DNA from: DATKBT01 sp035546295
GTDB lineage: Bacteria; Acidobacteriota; Thermoanaerobaculia; Multivoradales; Multivoraceae
DNA: 64,000 bases
Direction: 5' to 3'
NCBI GenBank assembly: GCA_035546295.1
Contig: DATKBT010000067.1
Coordinates: 1 to 64,000 of the forward strand
Positions 35,460 through 43,481 of this stretch are shown here, piece by piece. Under the pieces are notes generated by a model. That model searched no databases and was not told the DNA's origin. It worked only from the letters and a program-made list of their open reading frames with translations. Both the position numbers and the translations under genes were made by a program. Position 1 is the stretch's first letter. Every line of letters starts with the position of its first letter.

Positions 35460-36638
35460 TCACCCACCGCCACCCAGACCCAGCTCCTCGAGGATCGCGT
35501 CGCGATCGGCGTCGAGCTTCGGCGACGGTCTGCGCGACGGCGGATCGGACGCCGCCGACAGCTTGATCGGGTTCCCGGCCATCCGTAGAGCCCCGATGTC
35601 GGGATCCTGCGCCTCGACGATCATGTTGCGCGCGCGCACTTGCGGGTCGTCGAGCACGGCGGCGACGTCCTGCACCGGCGCGCACGGCACGCCGGCGTCG
35701 CGCAGCAGCTCGACCCAGTGCCCGGTGCCGTGCGGCTCGAGCACCCGCTCGAGCTCCCCCTGCAGATCGTCGACGTGATCCATCCGATCCGCGACCGTGG
35801 TGAATCGCGGATCCGCGACGAGATCGTCTCGACCGAGCGCGCGCGCGAGCCGTGCGAACAGCTCGTCGTTGCCGGCCGCGATCACGACGTGGCCGTCGCC
35901 GGTCGCGAACGCCTGGAACGGCGCCACAGCGGGGTGCCGGCTGCCGATCGGACCGGGGACCTCGCCGGTCGCCTCGAAGCGCGAGATCGCGTTCTCGATC
36001 AGGGCCACCTGGCTGTCGAGCATCGACACGTCGACGCGCTGGCCCTCGCCCGTGCGCTCGCGGTGGTAGAGCGCGGCGGCCACGCCCAACGCCGTGAACA
36101 AGCCGGCGGCGAGATCGCCGAGCGAGACCCCCACGCGCACGGGACGCCTTCCCGGCTCGCCGGTGAGGCTCATCATCCCGCCCAGCGCCTGGGCGACGAC
36201 GTCGTAGGCGGGGAGCGAGCGCAGAGGGCCGGTCTGGCCGAAACCGCTGGTCGAGGCGACGATGAGCCGGGGCCAGCGTTCCTGCACGCTCTCCCAGCCG
36301 TAGCCGAGCTTCTCCATCACGCCGGGGCGGAAGTTCTCGGCGAGCACGTCGGCGCGCGCGAGCAGCGCCTCGAAGATCTCGCGATCGGTGGGCTCCTCGA
36401 GGTCGAGCGCGATCGACTGCTTGCCGCGGTTGACCGACTGGAAGTACGCCGAGCGGTCCGGCGCGGCGTCTGGGATCGGTCCGATCCGGCGCGCCTCGTC
36501 GCCCCCCGGCGGCCGCTCGACCTTGATCACGCGAGCGCCGAGCTCTGCGAGCAGCAGCGTGCAGTAGGGGCCGGCGAGGACGCGGGTGAGGTCGACGACC
36601 AGGAGACCGGCGAAGGGAGCCTGCGGTTCACCCATCAA
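35460..36638 (-). CDS. CaiB/BaiF-family (class III) CoA transferase
   Basis: 392 residues. GLLVVDLTRVLAGPYCTLLLAELGARVIKVERPPGGDEAR is the family N-terminus. Then come FQSVNRGKQSIALDL, LAENFRPGVMEKLGYGW, SGFGQTGPL and VGVSLGDLAAGLFTALGVAAALYHRERTGEGQRVDVSM, where the Asp of LGDLAAG is the expected catalytic residue. The C-terminal half (VIAAGNDELFARLARALGR, LLRDAGVPCAPV) is typical. It transfers CoA between an acyl-CoA and a free acid; the substrate cannot be deduced. The start may be the second Met. It stands alone on the minus strand next to a toxin-antitoxin pair. Confidence 0.92.
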   Translation of the reverse strand: MMGEPQAPFAGLLVVDLTRVLAGPYCTLLLAELGARVIKVERPPGGDEARRIGPIPDAAPDRSAYFQSVNRGKQSIALDLEEPTDREIFEALLARADVLAENFRPGVMEKLGYGWESVQERWPRLIVASTSGFGQTGPLRSLPAYDVVAQALGGMMSLTGEPGRRPVRVGVSLGDLAAGLFTALGVAAALYHRERTGEGQRVDVSMLDSQVALIENAISRFEATGEVPGPIGSRHPAVAPFQAFATGDGHVVIAAGNDELFARLARALGRDDLVADPRFTTVADRMDHVDDLQGELERVLEPHGTGHWVELLRDAGVPCAPVQDVAAVLDDPQVRARNMIVEAQDPDIGALRMAGNPIKLSAASDPPSRRPSPKLDADRDAILEELGLGGGG

Positions 36639-36648
36639 GGCTCAGCCT

Positions 36649-37047
36649 CTACATCGACGCGTTCGGGAAGTAGCGCTGAGGGAAACCGCCGAGTGACTCG
36701 AGCACCCGATCCGTGTGCACGAGGACCAGATCCGACTCGGCGGCGATCGCGGCGAGAACGCGATCGACCAGATCGCCGTGCGGCCAGGGCCACGAGCCAG
36801 CCTTCTTGGAGACCGCGGCGCCAGGCAGCTCGAGGACGTAGTTCTCGAGCGATCGGTCGACCCAATGCTCCGGATCGGGGACTCCGGGGAGACGCCCTCG
36901 TTTCCATTTGAAGCAGATCTCGGCCACACTCAGCGGACAGAGATGGAACTCGGAGACCTCCTCCTGCAAGAAGCGCCGAAGGGACCGCTTCATGGGTAGG
37001 CCGTGGTATCGGCGAAACCACACCGACGTGTCGATGAGGGCCTTCAT
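36649..37047 (-). CDS. vapC: PIN-domain toxin, VapC-type
   Basis: 132 residues. The PIN start MKALIDTSVWFRRYHG contains the first Asp. CPLSVAEICFKWKRGRL gives the conserved Glu region, and HGDLVDRVLAAIAAESDLVLVHTDRVLESLG has the later Asp residues. A PIN-family endoribonuclease is predicted. It overlaps the AbrB-type antitoxin gene by 4 bp, antitoxin first, the usual order. Confidence 0.9.
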   Translation of the reverse strand: MKALIDTSVWFRRYHGLPMKRSLRRFLQEEVSEFHLCPLSVAEICFKWKRGRLPGVPDPEHWVDRSLENYVLELPGAAVSKKAGSWPWPHGDLVDRVLAAIAAESDLVLVHTDRVLESLGGFPQRYFPNASM

Positions 37048-37262
37048 TCGACAAGGGGAGCAAAGGCGGGCTGATCCAGGTCGACACCCTCGAGCGCCCC
37101 TTCTGGCAACGGTTCGTCAGAAACGGGTGGCGGGCTGACGGGCTGGGGCGCCAATCGGACGAGAACGTAGCGATCGCCAACCTCGACGCACTCGAAGACA
37201 TCTCCTGGCTGGGCTGGCTTGGGCAGCACGACTCGCCTCTTCTGATCCGCCACGATCTTCAT
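37044..37262 (-). CDS. AbrB/SpoVT-type antitoxin, VapB-like
   Basis: 72 residues. MKIVADQKRRVVLPKPAQPGDVFECVEVGDRYVLVRL is a swapped-hairpin AbrB DNA-binding domain. The Pro-rich acidic tail would neutralise the toxin. It begins the two-gene operon and probably represses it. Confidence 0.85.
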   Translation of the reverse strand: MKIVADQKRRVVLPKPAQPGDVFECVEVGDRYVLVRLAPQPVSPPPVSDEPLPEGALEGVDLDQPAFAPLVE

Positions 37263-37347
37263 GGTGGGATCATCCCACTGGAGGGACAGAGGGTCAAGGC
37301 GGGCGCTTCTCGAAGAGAGCTTCCGGCCCCATCGAAGCGAGTCTCCG

Positions 37348-39750
37348 CTACTCGGCGCGCAGCGTCTCGGCCGGGTCGAGCCGTGCCGCGCGGCGCGCCG
37401 GGCCGAACGCCGCCGCCGCCACGACCAGGGCCAGCAAGGCGAGGCTGCCGCCGATCATCCACGGGTCCCAGATGCGCACGCGGATCAGATACTCGCGCAG
37501 AGCGGGAGCGAGGAGGCCGAGCGCCGCGGCTCCGACGACCGATCCCGCTGCCAGATGGACCATCCCCTCGCGCACGACCAGGCGGCGTACCTGGGCCGGC
37601 ACCGCGCCGAGCGCCAGGCGCAGGGCGAGCTCGCGCGCGCGCTGGCGGCCGGCGAGGTCGACCACCGCGTAGAGCCCGCCCGCGACCAGGATCAGCGCGG
37701 CGGCTCCGAACAGCAGGAAGAGCTGGGAGAGCCGGCGCTGCTCCCAGGTCGACGCGGCGCGGTCGCGCTCGAAGCTCGACCCGTTGTAGACCGCGGCGAG
37801 CGGGTCGAGTGCCGCGACCTCCTCGCGCAGCGTTTCGAGCGCGCTCTCCTCGTCGAGGCGGGCTCGCAGCAGAACTGTGGCGCCGCCGTCGATCCGGCGG
37901 CCCATGTAGGCGAGCTCGTCGGCGCCAGGGTCGCGTTGCAGGCGCGCCATGCCGACGTCGGCGGTGACGCCGATCATGATCGCCGGCCACGTCCGTTCAC
38001 GCTCGCGCAGGGTCAGGCGGCGCCCGACCGCCCGCTCGACGCCGCCGAGCCGGCGCTCGGCGAAGGAAGAGCTGACCACGAGCCTTCGCGGATCGCTGTC
38101 CAGGTCGTCGCGCCCGATCGCGCGCCCCGCGATCAGGGGAAGCCCGACGGTCTCGAGGTAGCCCTCCCCCACCTGCAGGACCGGCAGGGTCGGCAGCTCG
38201 TCGCCGGGCGGCGGCGCCGCAGAGCCGATCGAGAACTCCACCGGCGTCGCCCATCCCCAGGGCGGTCCCTGGCCCCACGCGACGCGCTCGACCTCGGGGC
38301 GCGCCTCGAGGCGGCGCTGGAGCTGCGCGAAGAACTCGACACCGTCGCCCGGCTCGAGCTCGGCGTTCTGGTAGAGGTTCACGATCGAGGTCACGAGGTT
38401 GCGACCGTCGAAGCCGGGGTCGACGCCGAGCACCGACAGCGCGTTGCGGGTGAGCCCGCCCGCGGCGACGATCAGCGCGAAACACAGCCCGACCTCGACC
38501 GCAACGAAGGCGCGCGAGGAACCGCGCTGGACGCGCGCACCCGAGCGCAGGTCGGCCGCGGCGCCCCGGCGGCGCAGCGCGAGAAGCGCCGGGGCCAGCC
38601 CGGCGAGCAGGGTCGCCGCCGCGGCCAACCCGACCGTCACCAGGAACACGGTGGTGTCGATGCGGATGTCCATCCAGAAGCCGCGCAGGAGGCTCCCCTG
38701 GAGCAGCGCCCGGCCCGCTTCGCGCACCAGCATCCATGCGAGCGCGAGCCCGGCCACGGCGGCGAGCGCGGCGACCACGGCCGACTCGGCGACCAGCATC
38801 GCGACCAGCCGACGATTGCCGGCGCCGAGCGCGGTGCGTACCGCCAGCTCCTGGCGCCGTGCGGCGGTCGACGCGAGGCGGAGGTTCGCCGCGTTGGCGC
38901 AGGCGACCAGGAGCACGAGCGCCGCGGCCACCAGAAGGATCTGGAGCGCGCGTCGCGTCGGCGGATCGACCGTCGCCTCGACGAACGGCACGACCCAGTG
39001 CCCGCGCTCCTGCGCCAACGGATCCGCCTCGTCGAGCCGCCCCGCGAGCAGCTCGAGCTCCGCGCGCGCCTGTTCGATGCTGCGCCCGGGCTTCAGCCAG
39101 GCGACTCCGTGGGCGGAGTCCGCCCCGAACGTCAGCGCCTCGGGCCGCAGAGCCGACCACAGCTCCTGGCGGTAGGGAAAGCCGAAGCCCGGCGGCATGA
39201 CGCCGACGATCGTCGTCGCCATGCGGTTGACCAGCAGCGTCTCGCCCAGCACCTCCGGATCGCCGTCGAACACCGACTGCCAGAGGCCGTAGCCGAGCAC
39301 CGACACTGCAGGCGCGGCCGGCTCGACGTCGGCGGGCTCGATCGCGCGGCCGAGCACCGGCTCGACTCCGAGCTCGGACATGAGGTCGCCGCTGACGTAG
39401 GCGCCGACGCGGCTCACCGTCGGCGCGTCCTCGCCGGTGAGCATGAAGTTCAGCGCGAGGCTCGCCTCGACCACCTCGAAGGCGCTCCCCTCGCTCTGGC
39501 TCGCCTCGACGAGCGCCTCCATGTCGGCGAGCGGGGTCAGCCGATCGTGACCAGGACCGGTCGAGACCATGACGATGCGATCGCCCCCCTCCACCGGCAA
39601 TCCGCGCAGCAAGACCCCCTGGATGACGCTGAAGGCGGTCACCGAGAGCGCGATGCCCACGGCCAGGACCGCGACCGGAAGGACGAGCGCGCGGGGGCGG
39701 CGCAGCAGGCCACGGATCGCGGCGGCGAGCTCTGCGACGAAGATGAGCAT
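37348..39750 (-). CDS. FtsX/MacB-type ABC permease, acidobacterial duplicated form (ADOP)
   Basis: 800 residues with two repeated halves. Each has a periplasmic MacB-type domain and FtsX membrane helices. The N-terminal helix region is LVLPVAVLAVGIALSVTAFSVIQGVLL. Motifs are VLGYGLWQSVFDGDPEVLGETLLVN and LLVACANAANLRLASTAARRQELAVRTALGAGNRRLV, then a second ARELALRLALGAVPAQVRRLVVREG and the terminal RRAARLDPAETLRAE. No ATPase gene is adjacent, as is usual for these orphan permeases. GGAGG precedes the ATG, and GGTAGCGT (39772-39779, minus) is a candidate -10. Transported substrate unknown. Confidence 0.92.
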   Translation of the reverse strand: MLIFVAELAAAIRGLLRRPRALVLPVAVLAVGIALSVTAFSVIQGVLLRGLPVEGGDRIVMVSTGPGHDRLTPLADMEALVEASQSEGSAFEVVEASLALNFMLTGEDAPTVSRVGAYVSGDLMSELGVEPVLGRAIEPADVEPAAPAVSVLGYGLWQSVFDGDPEVLGETLLVNRMATTIVGVMPPGFGFPYRQELWSALRPEALTFGADSAHGVAWLKPGRSIEQARAELELLAGRLDEADPLAQERGHWVVPFVEATVDPPTRRALQILLVAAALVLLVACANAANLRLASTAARRQELAVRTALGAGNRRLVAMLVAESAVVAALAAVAGLALAWMLVREAGRALLQGSLLRGFWMDIRIDTTVFLVTVGLAAAATLLAGLAPALLALRRRGAAADLRSGARVQRGSSRAFVAVEVGLCFALIVAAGGLTRNALSVLGVDPGFDGRNLVTSIVNLYQNAELEPGDGVEFFAQLQRRLEARPEVERVAWGQGPPWGWATPVEFSIGSAAPPPGDELPTLPVLQVGEGYLETVGLPLIAGRAIGRDDLDSDPRRLVVSSSFAERRLGGVERAVGRRLTLRERERTWPAIMIGVTADVGMARLQRDPGADELAYMGRRIDGGATVLLRARLDEESALETLREEVAALDPLAAVYNGSSFERDRAASTWEQRRLSQLFLLFGAAALILVAGGLYAVVDLAGRQRARELALRLALGAVPAQVRRLVVREGMVHLAAGSVVGAAALGLLAPALREYLIRVRIWDPWMIGGSLALLALVVAAAAFGPARRAARLDPAETLRAE

Positions 39751-39831
39751 GTCGGGACCTCCGGGGCTTCTACGCTACCAGCCCCTTCGACGACCCACGC
39801 GGAGACTGGAAACGGCCCGAGCCCACACGGT

Positions 39832-40263
39832 TCAGGAGGCTGCGATCGGATTGATCCAACCGATCTCCGTGAAGCGTGCGAAGTCCGTATCTGCGGAGTA
39901 GACGCGGAGACCGTGCTCGAGCGCGAGGGTGGCCAGCTGCGCATCCGTGATCATGTTCGCCCGCAGGTCGTAGCGACGGATCAAACGGCCGAGAATCGTG
40001 GCGTGATGGTCGGTGGGGTTGGGAATCCAGGCGACGTCGCAACGAAGCCAATCCTCGACGAGCTCCCAGGCGACTTCGGGCCGAAGAGGACGGTCGGAGG
40101 CTCGCGGGTTCGTCAGGATGCGAACGAACGCAGCCAGGGAGAGCCAGGGCAGAGCGACCCGAGTCTCGCCGTTCAACGCCGACGAGAGCCAGTCCTTCGC
40201 AGATTCGTGATGAAGCGACGCTTCGTCCACCGCGTAGATCAGCAGATTGGCGTCGACGAGCAT
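39832..40263 (-). CDS. vapC: PIN-domain toxin, VapC-type (second pair)
   Basis: 143 residues from the ATG at 40263, whose last base is shared with the antitoxin stop (TGATG). Motifs are MLVDANLLIYAVDE (Asp), HHESAKDWLSSAL, LSLAAFVRILTNPRA and RANMITDAQLATLALEHGLRVYSADTDFARF (Asp residues), ending GWINPIA. This is the classic VapC of the type that cleaves tRNA or rRNA. It differs from the 36649 toxin, so the two pairs are not a local duplication. Confidence 0.92.
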   Translation of the reverse strand: MLVDANLLIYAVDEASLHHESAKDWLSSALNGETRVALPWLSLAAFVRILTNPRASDRPLRPEVAWELVEDWLRCDVAWIPNPTDHHATILGRLIRRYDLRANMITDAQLATLALEHGLRVYSADTDFARFTEIGWINPIAAS

Positions 40264-40493
40264 CAGCGCGCGTTCGGCCCCTCGAGAACCTCGAGAGCCT
40301 CTGCCACGTTGGCCACGTCGATTCGCACACCCACTGCCGCTGTTCGCTGAACGAAGGGACGCCGTTTCGGTTGCGTCCGCAACCCCTTTCGGATCAATGT
40401 ATTGATCGCCTCGCTGAGACCGATGCCGGACTCGGAGCGAAGCCGCTCGATGGCCGCTGCGGTGTCGTCGTCGAACTGGACCGTCGTTCGCAT
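40263..40493 (-). CDS. ribbon-helix-helix antitoxin, VapB-type
   Basis: 76 residues. MRTTVQFDDDTAAAIERLRSESGIGLSEAINTLIRKGL is a CopG/Arc-like ribbon-helix-helix; the C-terminal segment would bind the toxin. It overlaps the toxin start by one base. Confidence 0.88.
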   Translation of the reverse strand: MRTTVQFDDDTAAAIERLRSESGIGLSEAINTLIRKGLRTQPKRRPFVQRTAAVGVRIDVANVAEALEVLEGPNAR

Positions 40494-40744
40494 GCGGGAA
40501 GTCTAGCACGACGATGGCGTTGTTCCCGCATGTTGATGCGGAGGAGGCGAGAAGCTCCAGGAGGCTGCGGAGCCTTGCTGCGCCCGCGTCGCCCGGGACG
40601 GGGGCCGGCCGCCAGCCTCCGATGTGTTGGGTCACACATCTGCGGCTGGCTGATGTCCTCGAGGCTCCAAGCGCCTCCGGCGTGTCGCCGAGGAACAGAC
40701 GTAGGGGATCCTCCAATCGAGGATCGGCGCCGCCGACCGCGCGG

Positions 40745-41257
40745 CTACGCCTTGCACGGATCGCTTCCATCCGCGAGTGGCGGAGCTTTACTGCCGCGGG
40801 ACCAGATGCCACGCCCCTGGTCCCGCGCCGAGACCTGCGCGGCTTCGAGCGCCTGGTCTCCGCCCGGGGGCGGGCAGTAGACGGCGAGCCCGCTCGCGAG
40901 CAGCTCTTGCGAGGCGCTGGCACCGGCCACCAGGACCGTCGCCACCAGGTGGTCGGGCTCGGAGGAGGCGGGATCGGGCACCGCCCGAACCTCGACGACG
41001 GCCTCCAGCAGGAGCCGCGAGAGCAGCGCGACGGCCGCCGCGTGCCGGGGATGCTCCTCCGGCAGGCCGCCGACTCCGCGCAGCCGCACCCGGACGCTCC
41101 CCTCCGCTCGCGACACCTCGACCGTGTCGCCGGACAGGATCCGGATGACCCGGCCTCGAAACACCTCCTCGTCGACCAGCAGGAGCTCGAGGTCCGGCGT
41201 CGGCGGCGGCTGGAAAACTGCGAGCAGGGCGCCCAGGACGAGGTGGTGTGTCTCCAT
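40745..41257 (-). CDS. thermonuclease-like (SNase fold) protein
   Basis: 170 residues from the ATG at 41257 with a good GGAGGAAT site. RVIRILSGDTVEVSRAEGSVRVRLRGVGGLPEEHPRHAAAVALLSRLL follows the staphylococcal-nuclease pattern. The usual RLRGIDAPE is RLRGVGGLPEE, so one calcium ligand Asp appears missing. The C-terminal LLASGLAVYCPP ... LEAAQVSARDQGRGIWS is typical of the fold. A short hydrophobic N-terminus may be a signal peptide. Nuclease activity is uncertain. Confidence 0.75.
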   Translation of the reverse strand: METHHLVLGALLAVFQPPPTPDLELLLVDEEVFRGRVIRILSGDTVEVSRAEGSVRVRLRGVGGLPEEHPRHAAAVALLSRLLLEAVVEVRAVPDPASSEPDHLVATVLVAGASASQELLASGLAVYCPPPGGDQALEAAQVSARDQGRGIWSRGSKAPPLADGSDPCKA

Positions 41258-41421
41258 TGGATTCCTCCGCGTCGATCGCCGATCGGTCCGCACTGAGGAT
41301 GACACAGGGGGGAGGACACCGTGGGAGAGACCGAGGCGCCGGGCGGCGGCGGGAGCTCGCCCCACGCCTGACCCGTGTGCGATCGCGGCATCGAGGATTT
41401 GGCAATGGCAGAATCGCTCCC

Positions 41422-43263
41422 ATGTCCAAGCCAACGTCGGGTCTCGACCGCCGCGCCTTCATCGCCTTCTTCTACGCCACCGGCCTCGGCGGCACGCTGT
41501 TCCCGGGCGCGCTCTGGGCGCGCCTGCAGCAGGAGAACGGAGAGAGCGGCGCTGCGATCACGGCCGAGATGATCGCCGACGCCGAGCGCGTCGCCGGGAT
41601 CGAGCTCTCCGAGGACGAGCGCGAGATGATGCTGCGCGGCGTCGAGCGAAACCTACGCTCCTACGAGGAGCTGCGCGCGCTCCGCATCCCCAACGAGGTG
41701 CCGCCGGCGCTCGTGTTCGACCCGCGGATGCCGGGCGTGCTGACGCCGGATGCCCCGGCATCGAGCGGTGACTCGCGGGCGAGCGGCAGCGACGCGCACG
41801 CGGCGGCATCCCTCCGGCTCAGTGAGCAATCGCGTGGTCCGCGCTCCGCGAGCGACGAAGATCTGGCGTTCCTGCCGGTGGCGCGTCTCGCCGAGCTGGT
41901 GCGCACGCGCCAGGTGGGGTCGGAGGAGCTGACCAAGCTCTCCCTCGATCGCCTGCGCCGCTACGACTCCAAGCTGCTCGCGATCGTCAACTTCACCGAG
42001 GACCGCGCGCTGCGGTCGGCGCGCGCCGCCGATCGCGAGATCGCGGCCGGTGGCTACCGTGGCCCGCTCCACGGTCTGCCCTGGGGCGCCAAGGACCTGC
42101 TGGCGGTGCGCGGCTACCCGACGACCTGGGGCGCGGCGCCCTACCGCGATCAGGTCGTCGACGAGGACGCCACCGCGGTGCGCCGGCTCGACGACGCGGG
42201 CGCGGTGCTGGTTGCCAAGCTCACGCTCGGAGCGCTCGCGATGGGCGACGTCTGGTTCGGCGGACGCACGCGCAACCCCTGGGACACCACCCAGGGCGCG
42301 AGCGGCTCCTCGGCGGGGCCCGGCGCCGCGACCGCGGCCGGGTGCGTGGCGTTCGCGCTCGGCACCGAGACCCGCGGCTCGATCGTCTCGCCCTCGACCC
42401 GCAACGGCAACACCGGCCTGCGCCCGACCTTCGGGCGAGTCGCGCGCACCGGCGCGATGGCGCTCGCCTGGTCGATGGACAAGATCGGGCCGATGTGCAG
42501 GAGCGCCGAGGATTGCGCGCTGGTTTTCGCGGCCATCCACGGCGCCGACGGGCGCGACCCCGCCGCGCGCACCGTGCCGTTCCGCTGGGATCCGTACCGG
42601 CCGTTGCGCGAGCTGCGCATCGGTTATCTGGCCCGCGCCTTCGAGGAGCCCGCGCCGCCGGCCGAAGGCGGAAGCGGAGGAAGCGGAGGCGACCGCTATC
42701 CGAACCGCGCCTTCGATCTGGAAACCCTCAGAGTCCTTCGCGAGGACCTGAGCCTCACGCTGCATCCGGTCGAGATGCCGGACTTCCCGATCGACGCCGT
42801 CGGCTTCATGCTCACCGCCGAGGCGGCGGCGGCGTTCGACGAGCTGACTCGCTCGAATCGCGACGACGCACTGACCCGCCAGGACCCGGGCGCCTGGCCC
42901 AACCTGCTGCGCACCGCCCGCACCATCCCGGCGGTCGAGTACATCCAGGCCAGCCGGGCGCGAACGCAGTACATGCGGCTGCTGTCGGCGGCGTGGCGCG
43001 ACGTGGACGTGGTGGTCGCACCCAGCTTCCGCGGCGGCCACCTGGGCGCCACCAACCTCACCGGCCACCCCTGCGTCGTGCTCCCCAACGGCTTCGACCA
43101 GGAGGGGCGCCCCGCGAGCATCACGTTCCTCGCCCACCTCGACCGCGACGAGGATGCGCTGCTCGCGGCGCACGCCTACCAGCAAGCCACCGACTTCCAC
43201 CGCCGACGCCCCGACCTCGAGGCCCAGCCCGACGCGGTCGAGAATCGGCCCGACGCCGGTTGA
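41422..43263 (+). CDS. Tat-exported amidase-signature enzyme
   Basis: 613 residues. A twin-arginine signal LDRRAFIAFFYATGLGGTLFPGALW is followed by a helical segment and a low-complexity linker. The amidase-signature triad is Lys224 (GAKDLLAV), cis-Ser296 (QGASGSSAGPG) and Ser320 (GTETRGSIVSPS). The later PVEMPDFPID ... AAAFDEL, VEYIQASRARTQYM and DVVVAPSFRGGHLGATNLTGHPCVVLPNGF are typical. It hydrolyses an amide outside the cytoplasm; substrate unknown. CAGAAT seven bases before the ATG is a possible -10 of a leaderless transcript. Confidence 0.9.
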   Translation: MSKPTSGLDRRAFIAFFYATGLGGTLFPGALWARLQQENGESGAAITAEMIADAERVAGIELSEDEREMMLRGVERNLRSYEELRALRIPNEVPPALVFDPRMPGVLTPDAPASSGDSRASGSDAHAAASLRLSEQSRGPRSASDEDLAFLPVARLAELVRTRQVGSEELTKLSLDRLRRYDSKLLAIVNFTEDRALRSARAADREIAAGGYRGPLHGLPWGAKDLLAVRGYPTTWGAAPYRDQVVDEDATAVRRLDDAGAVLVAKLTLGALAMGDVWFGGRTRNPWDTTQGASGSSAGPGAATAAGCVAFALGTETRGSIVSPSTRNGNTGLRPTFGRVARTGAMALAWSMDKIGPMCRSAEDCALVFAAIHGADGRDPAARTVPFRWDPYRPLRELRIGYLARAFEEPAPPAEGGSGGSGGDRYPNRAFDLETLRVLREDLSLTLHPVEMPDFPIDAVGFMLTAEAAAAFDELTRSNRDDALTRQDPGAWPNLLRTARTIPAVEYIQASRARTQYMRLLSAAWRDVDVVVAPSFRGGHLGATNLTGHPCVVLPNGFDQEGRPASITFLAHLDRDEDALLAAHAYQQATDFHRRRPDLEAQPDAVENRPDAG

Positions 43264-43481
43264 GGCGAGCGCTTCCACGTCGATTCGGCGCCCGACCGGC
43301 ATCCTCCCCTCACCGCCGAGCTCCGCCGGCTCGACCTCGGTCGTCGCCCGCAGGCGCCCGGTCCGGAAGACCACATCGATCCGAGGGCCGGTCCGTCGGA
43401 ACCCTCGAGCCTCGGCCATCGAGCCGCGACCGCTCCCGACAGGCAGCCCGCGCCAGGGCCGGTCGAGGCGAGGACCGCTCC
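43264..43481. other. 218-bp convergent spacer
   Basis: It lies between the amidase and the second permease gene. One minus-strand frame gives a peptide beginning MAEARGFRRTGPRIDVVFR, but it continues antisense to the amidase and has no start signals. Nothing else is visible. Confidence 0.3.

Noticed and set aside
37259..40350. Very long open frame on the plus strand (about 1029 codons)
   Set aside because: It is antisense to the clear ADOP permease and toxin genes; its Arg/Glu/Gln-rich composition is that of a GC-rich shadow frame without domains.
43264..43481. Minus-strand peptide starting MAEARGFRRTGPRIDVVF
   Set aside because: It looks protein-like for about 50 residues, but the frame continues antisense to the amidase and has no start signal.
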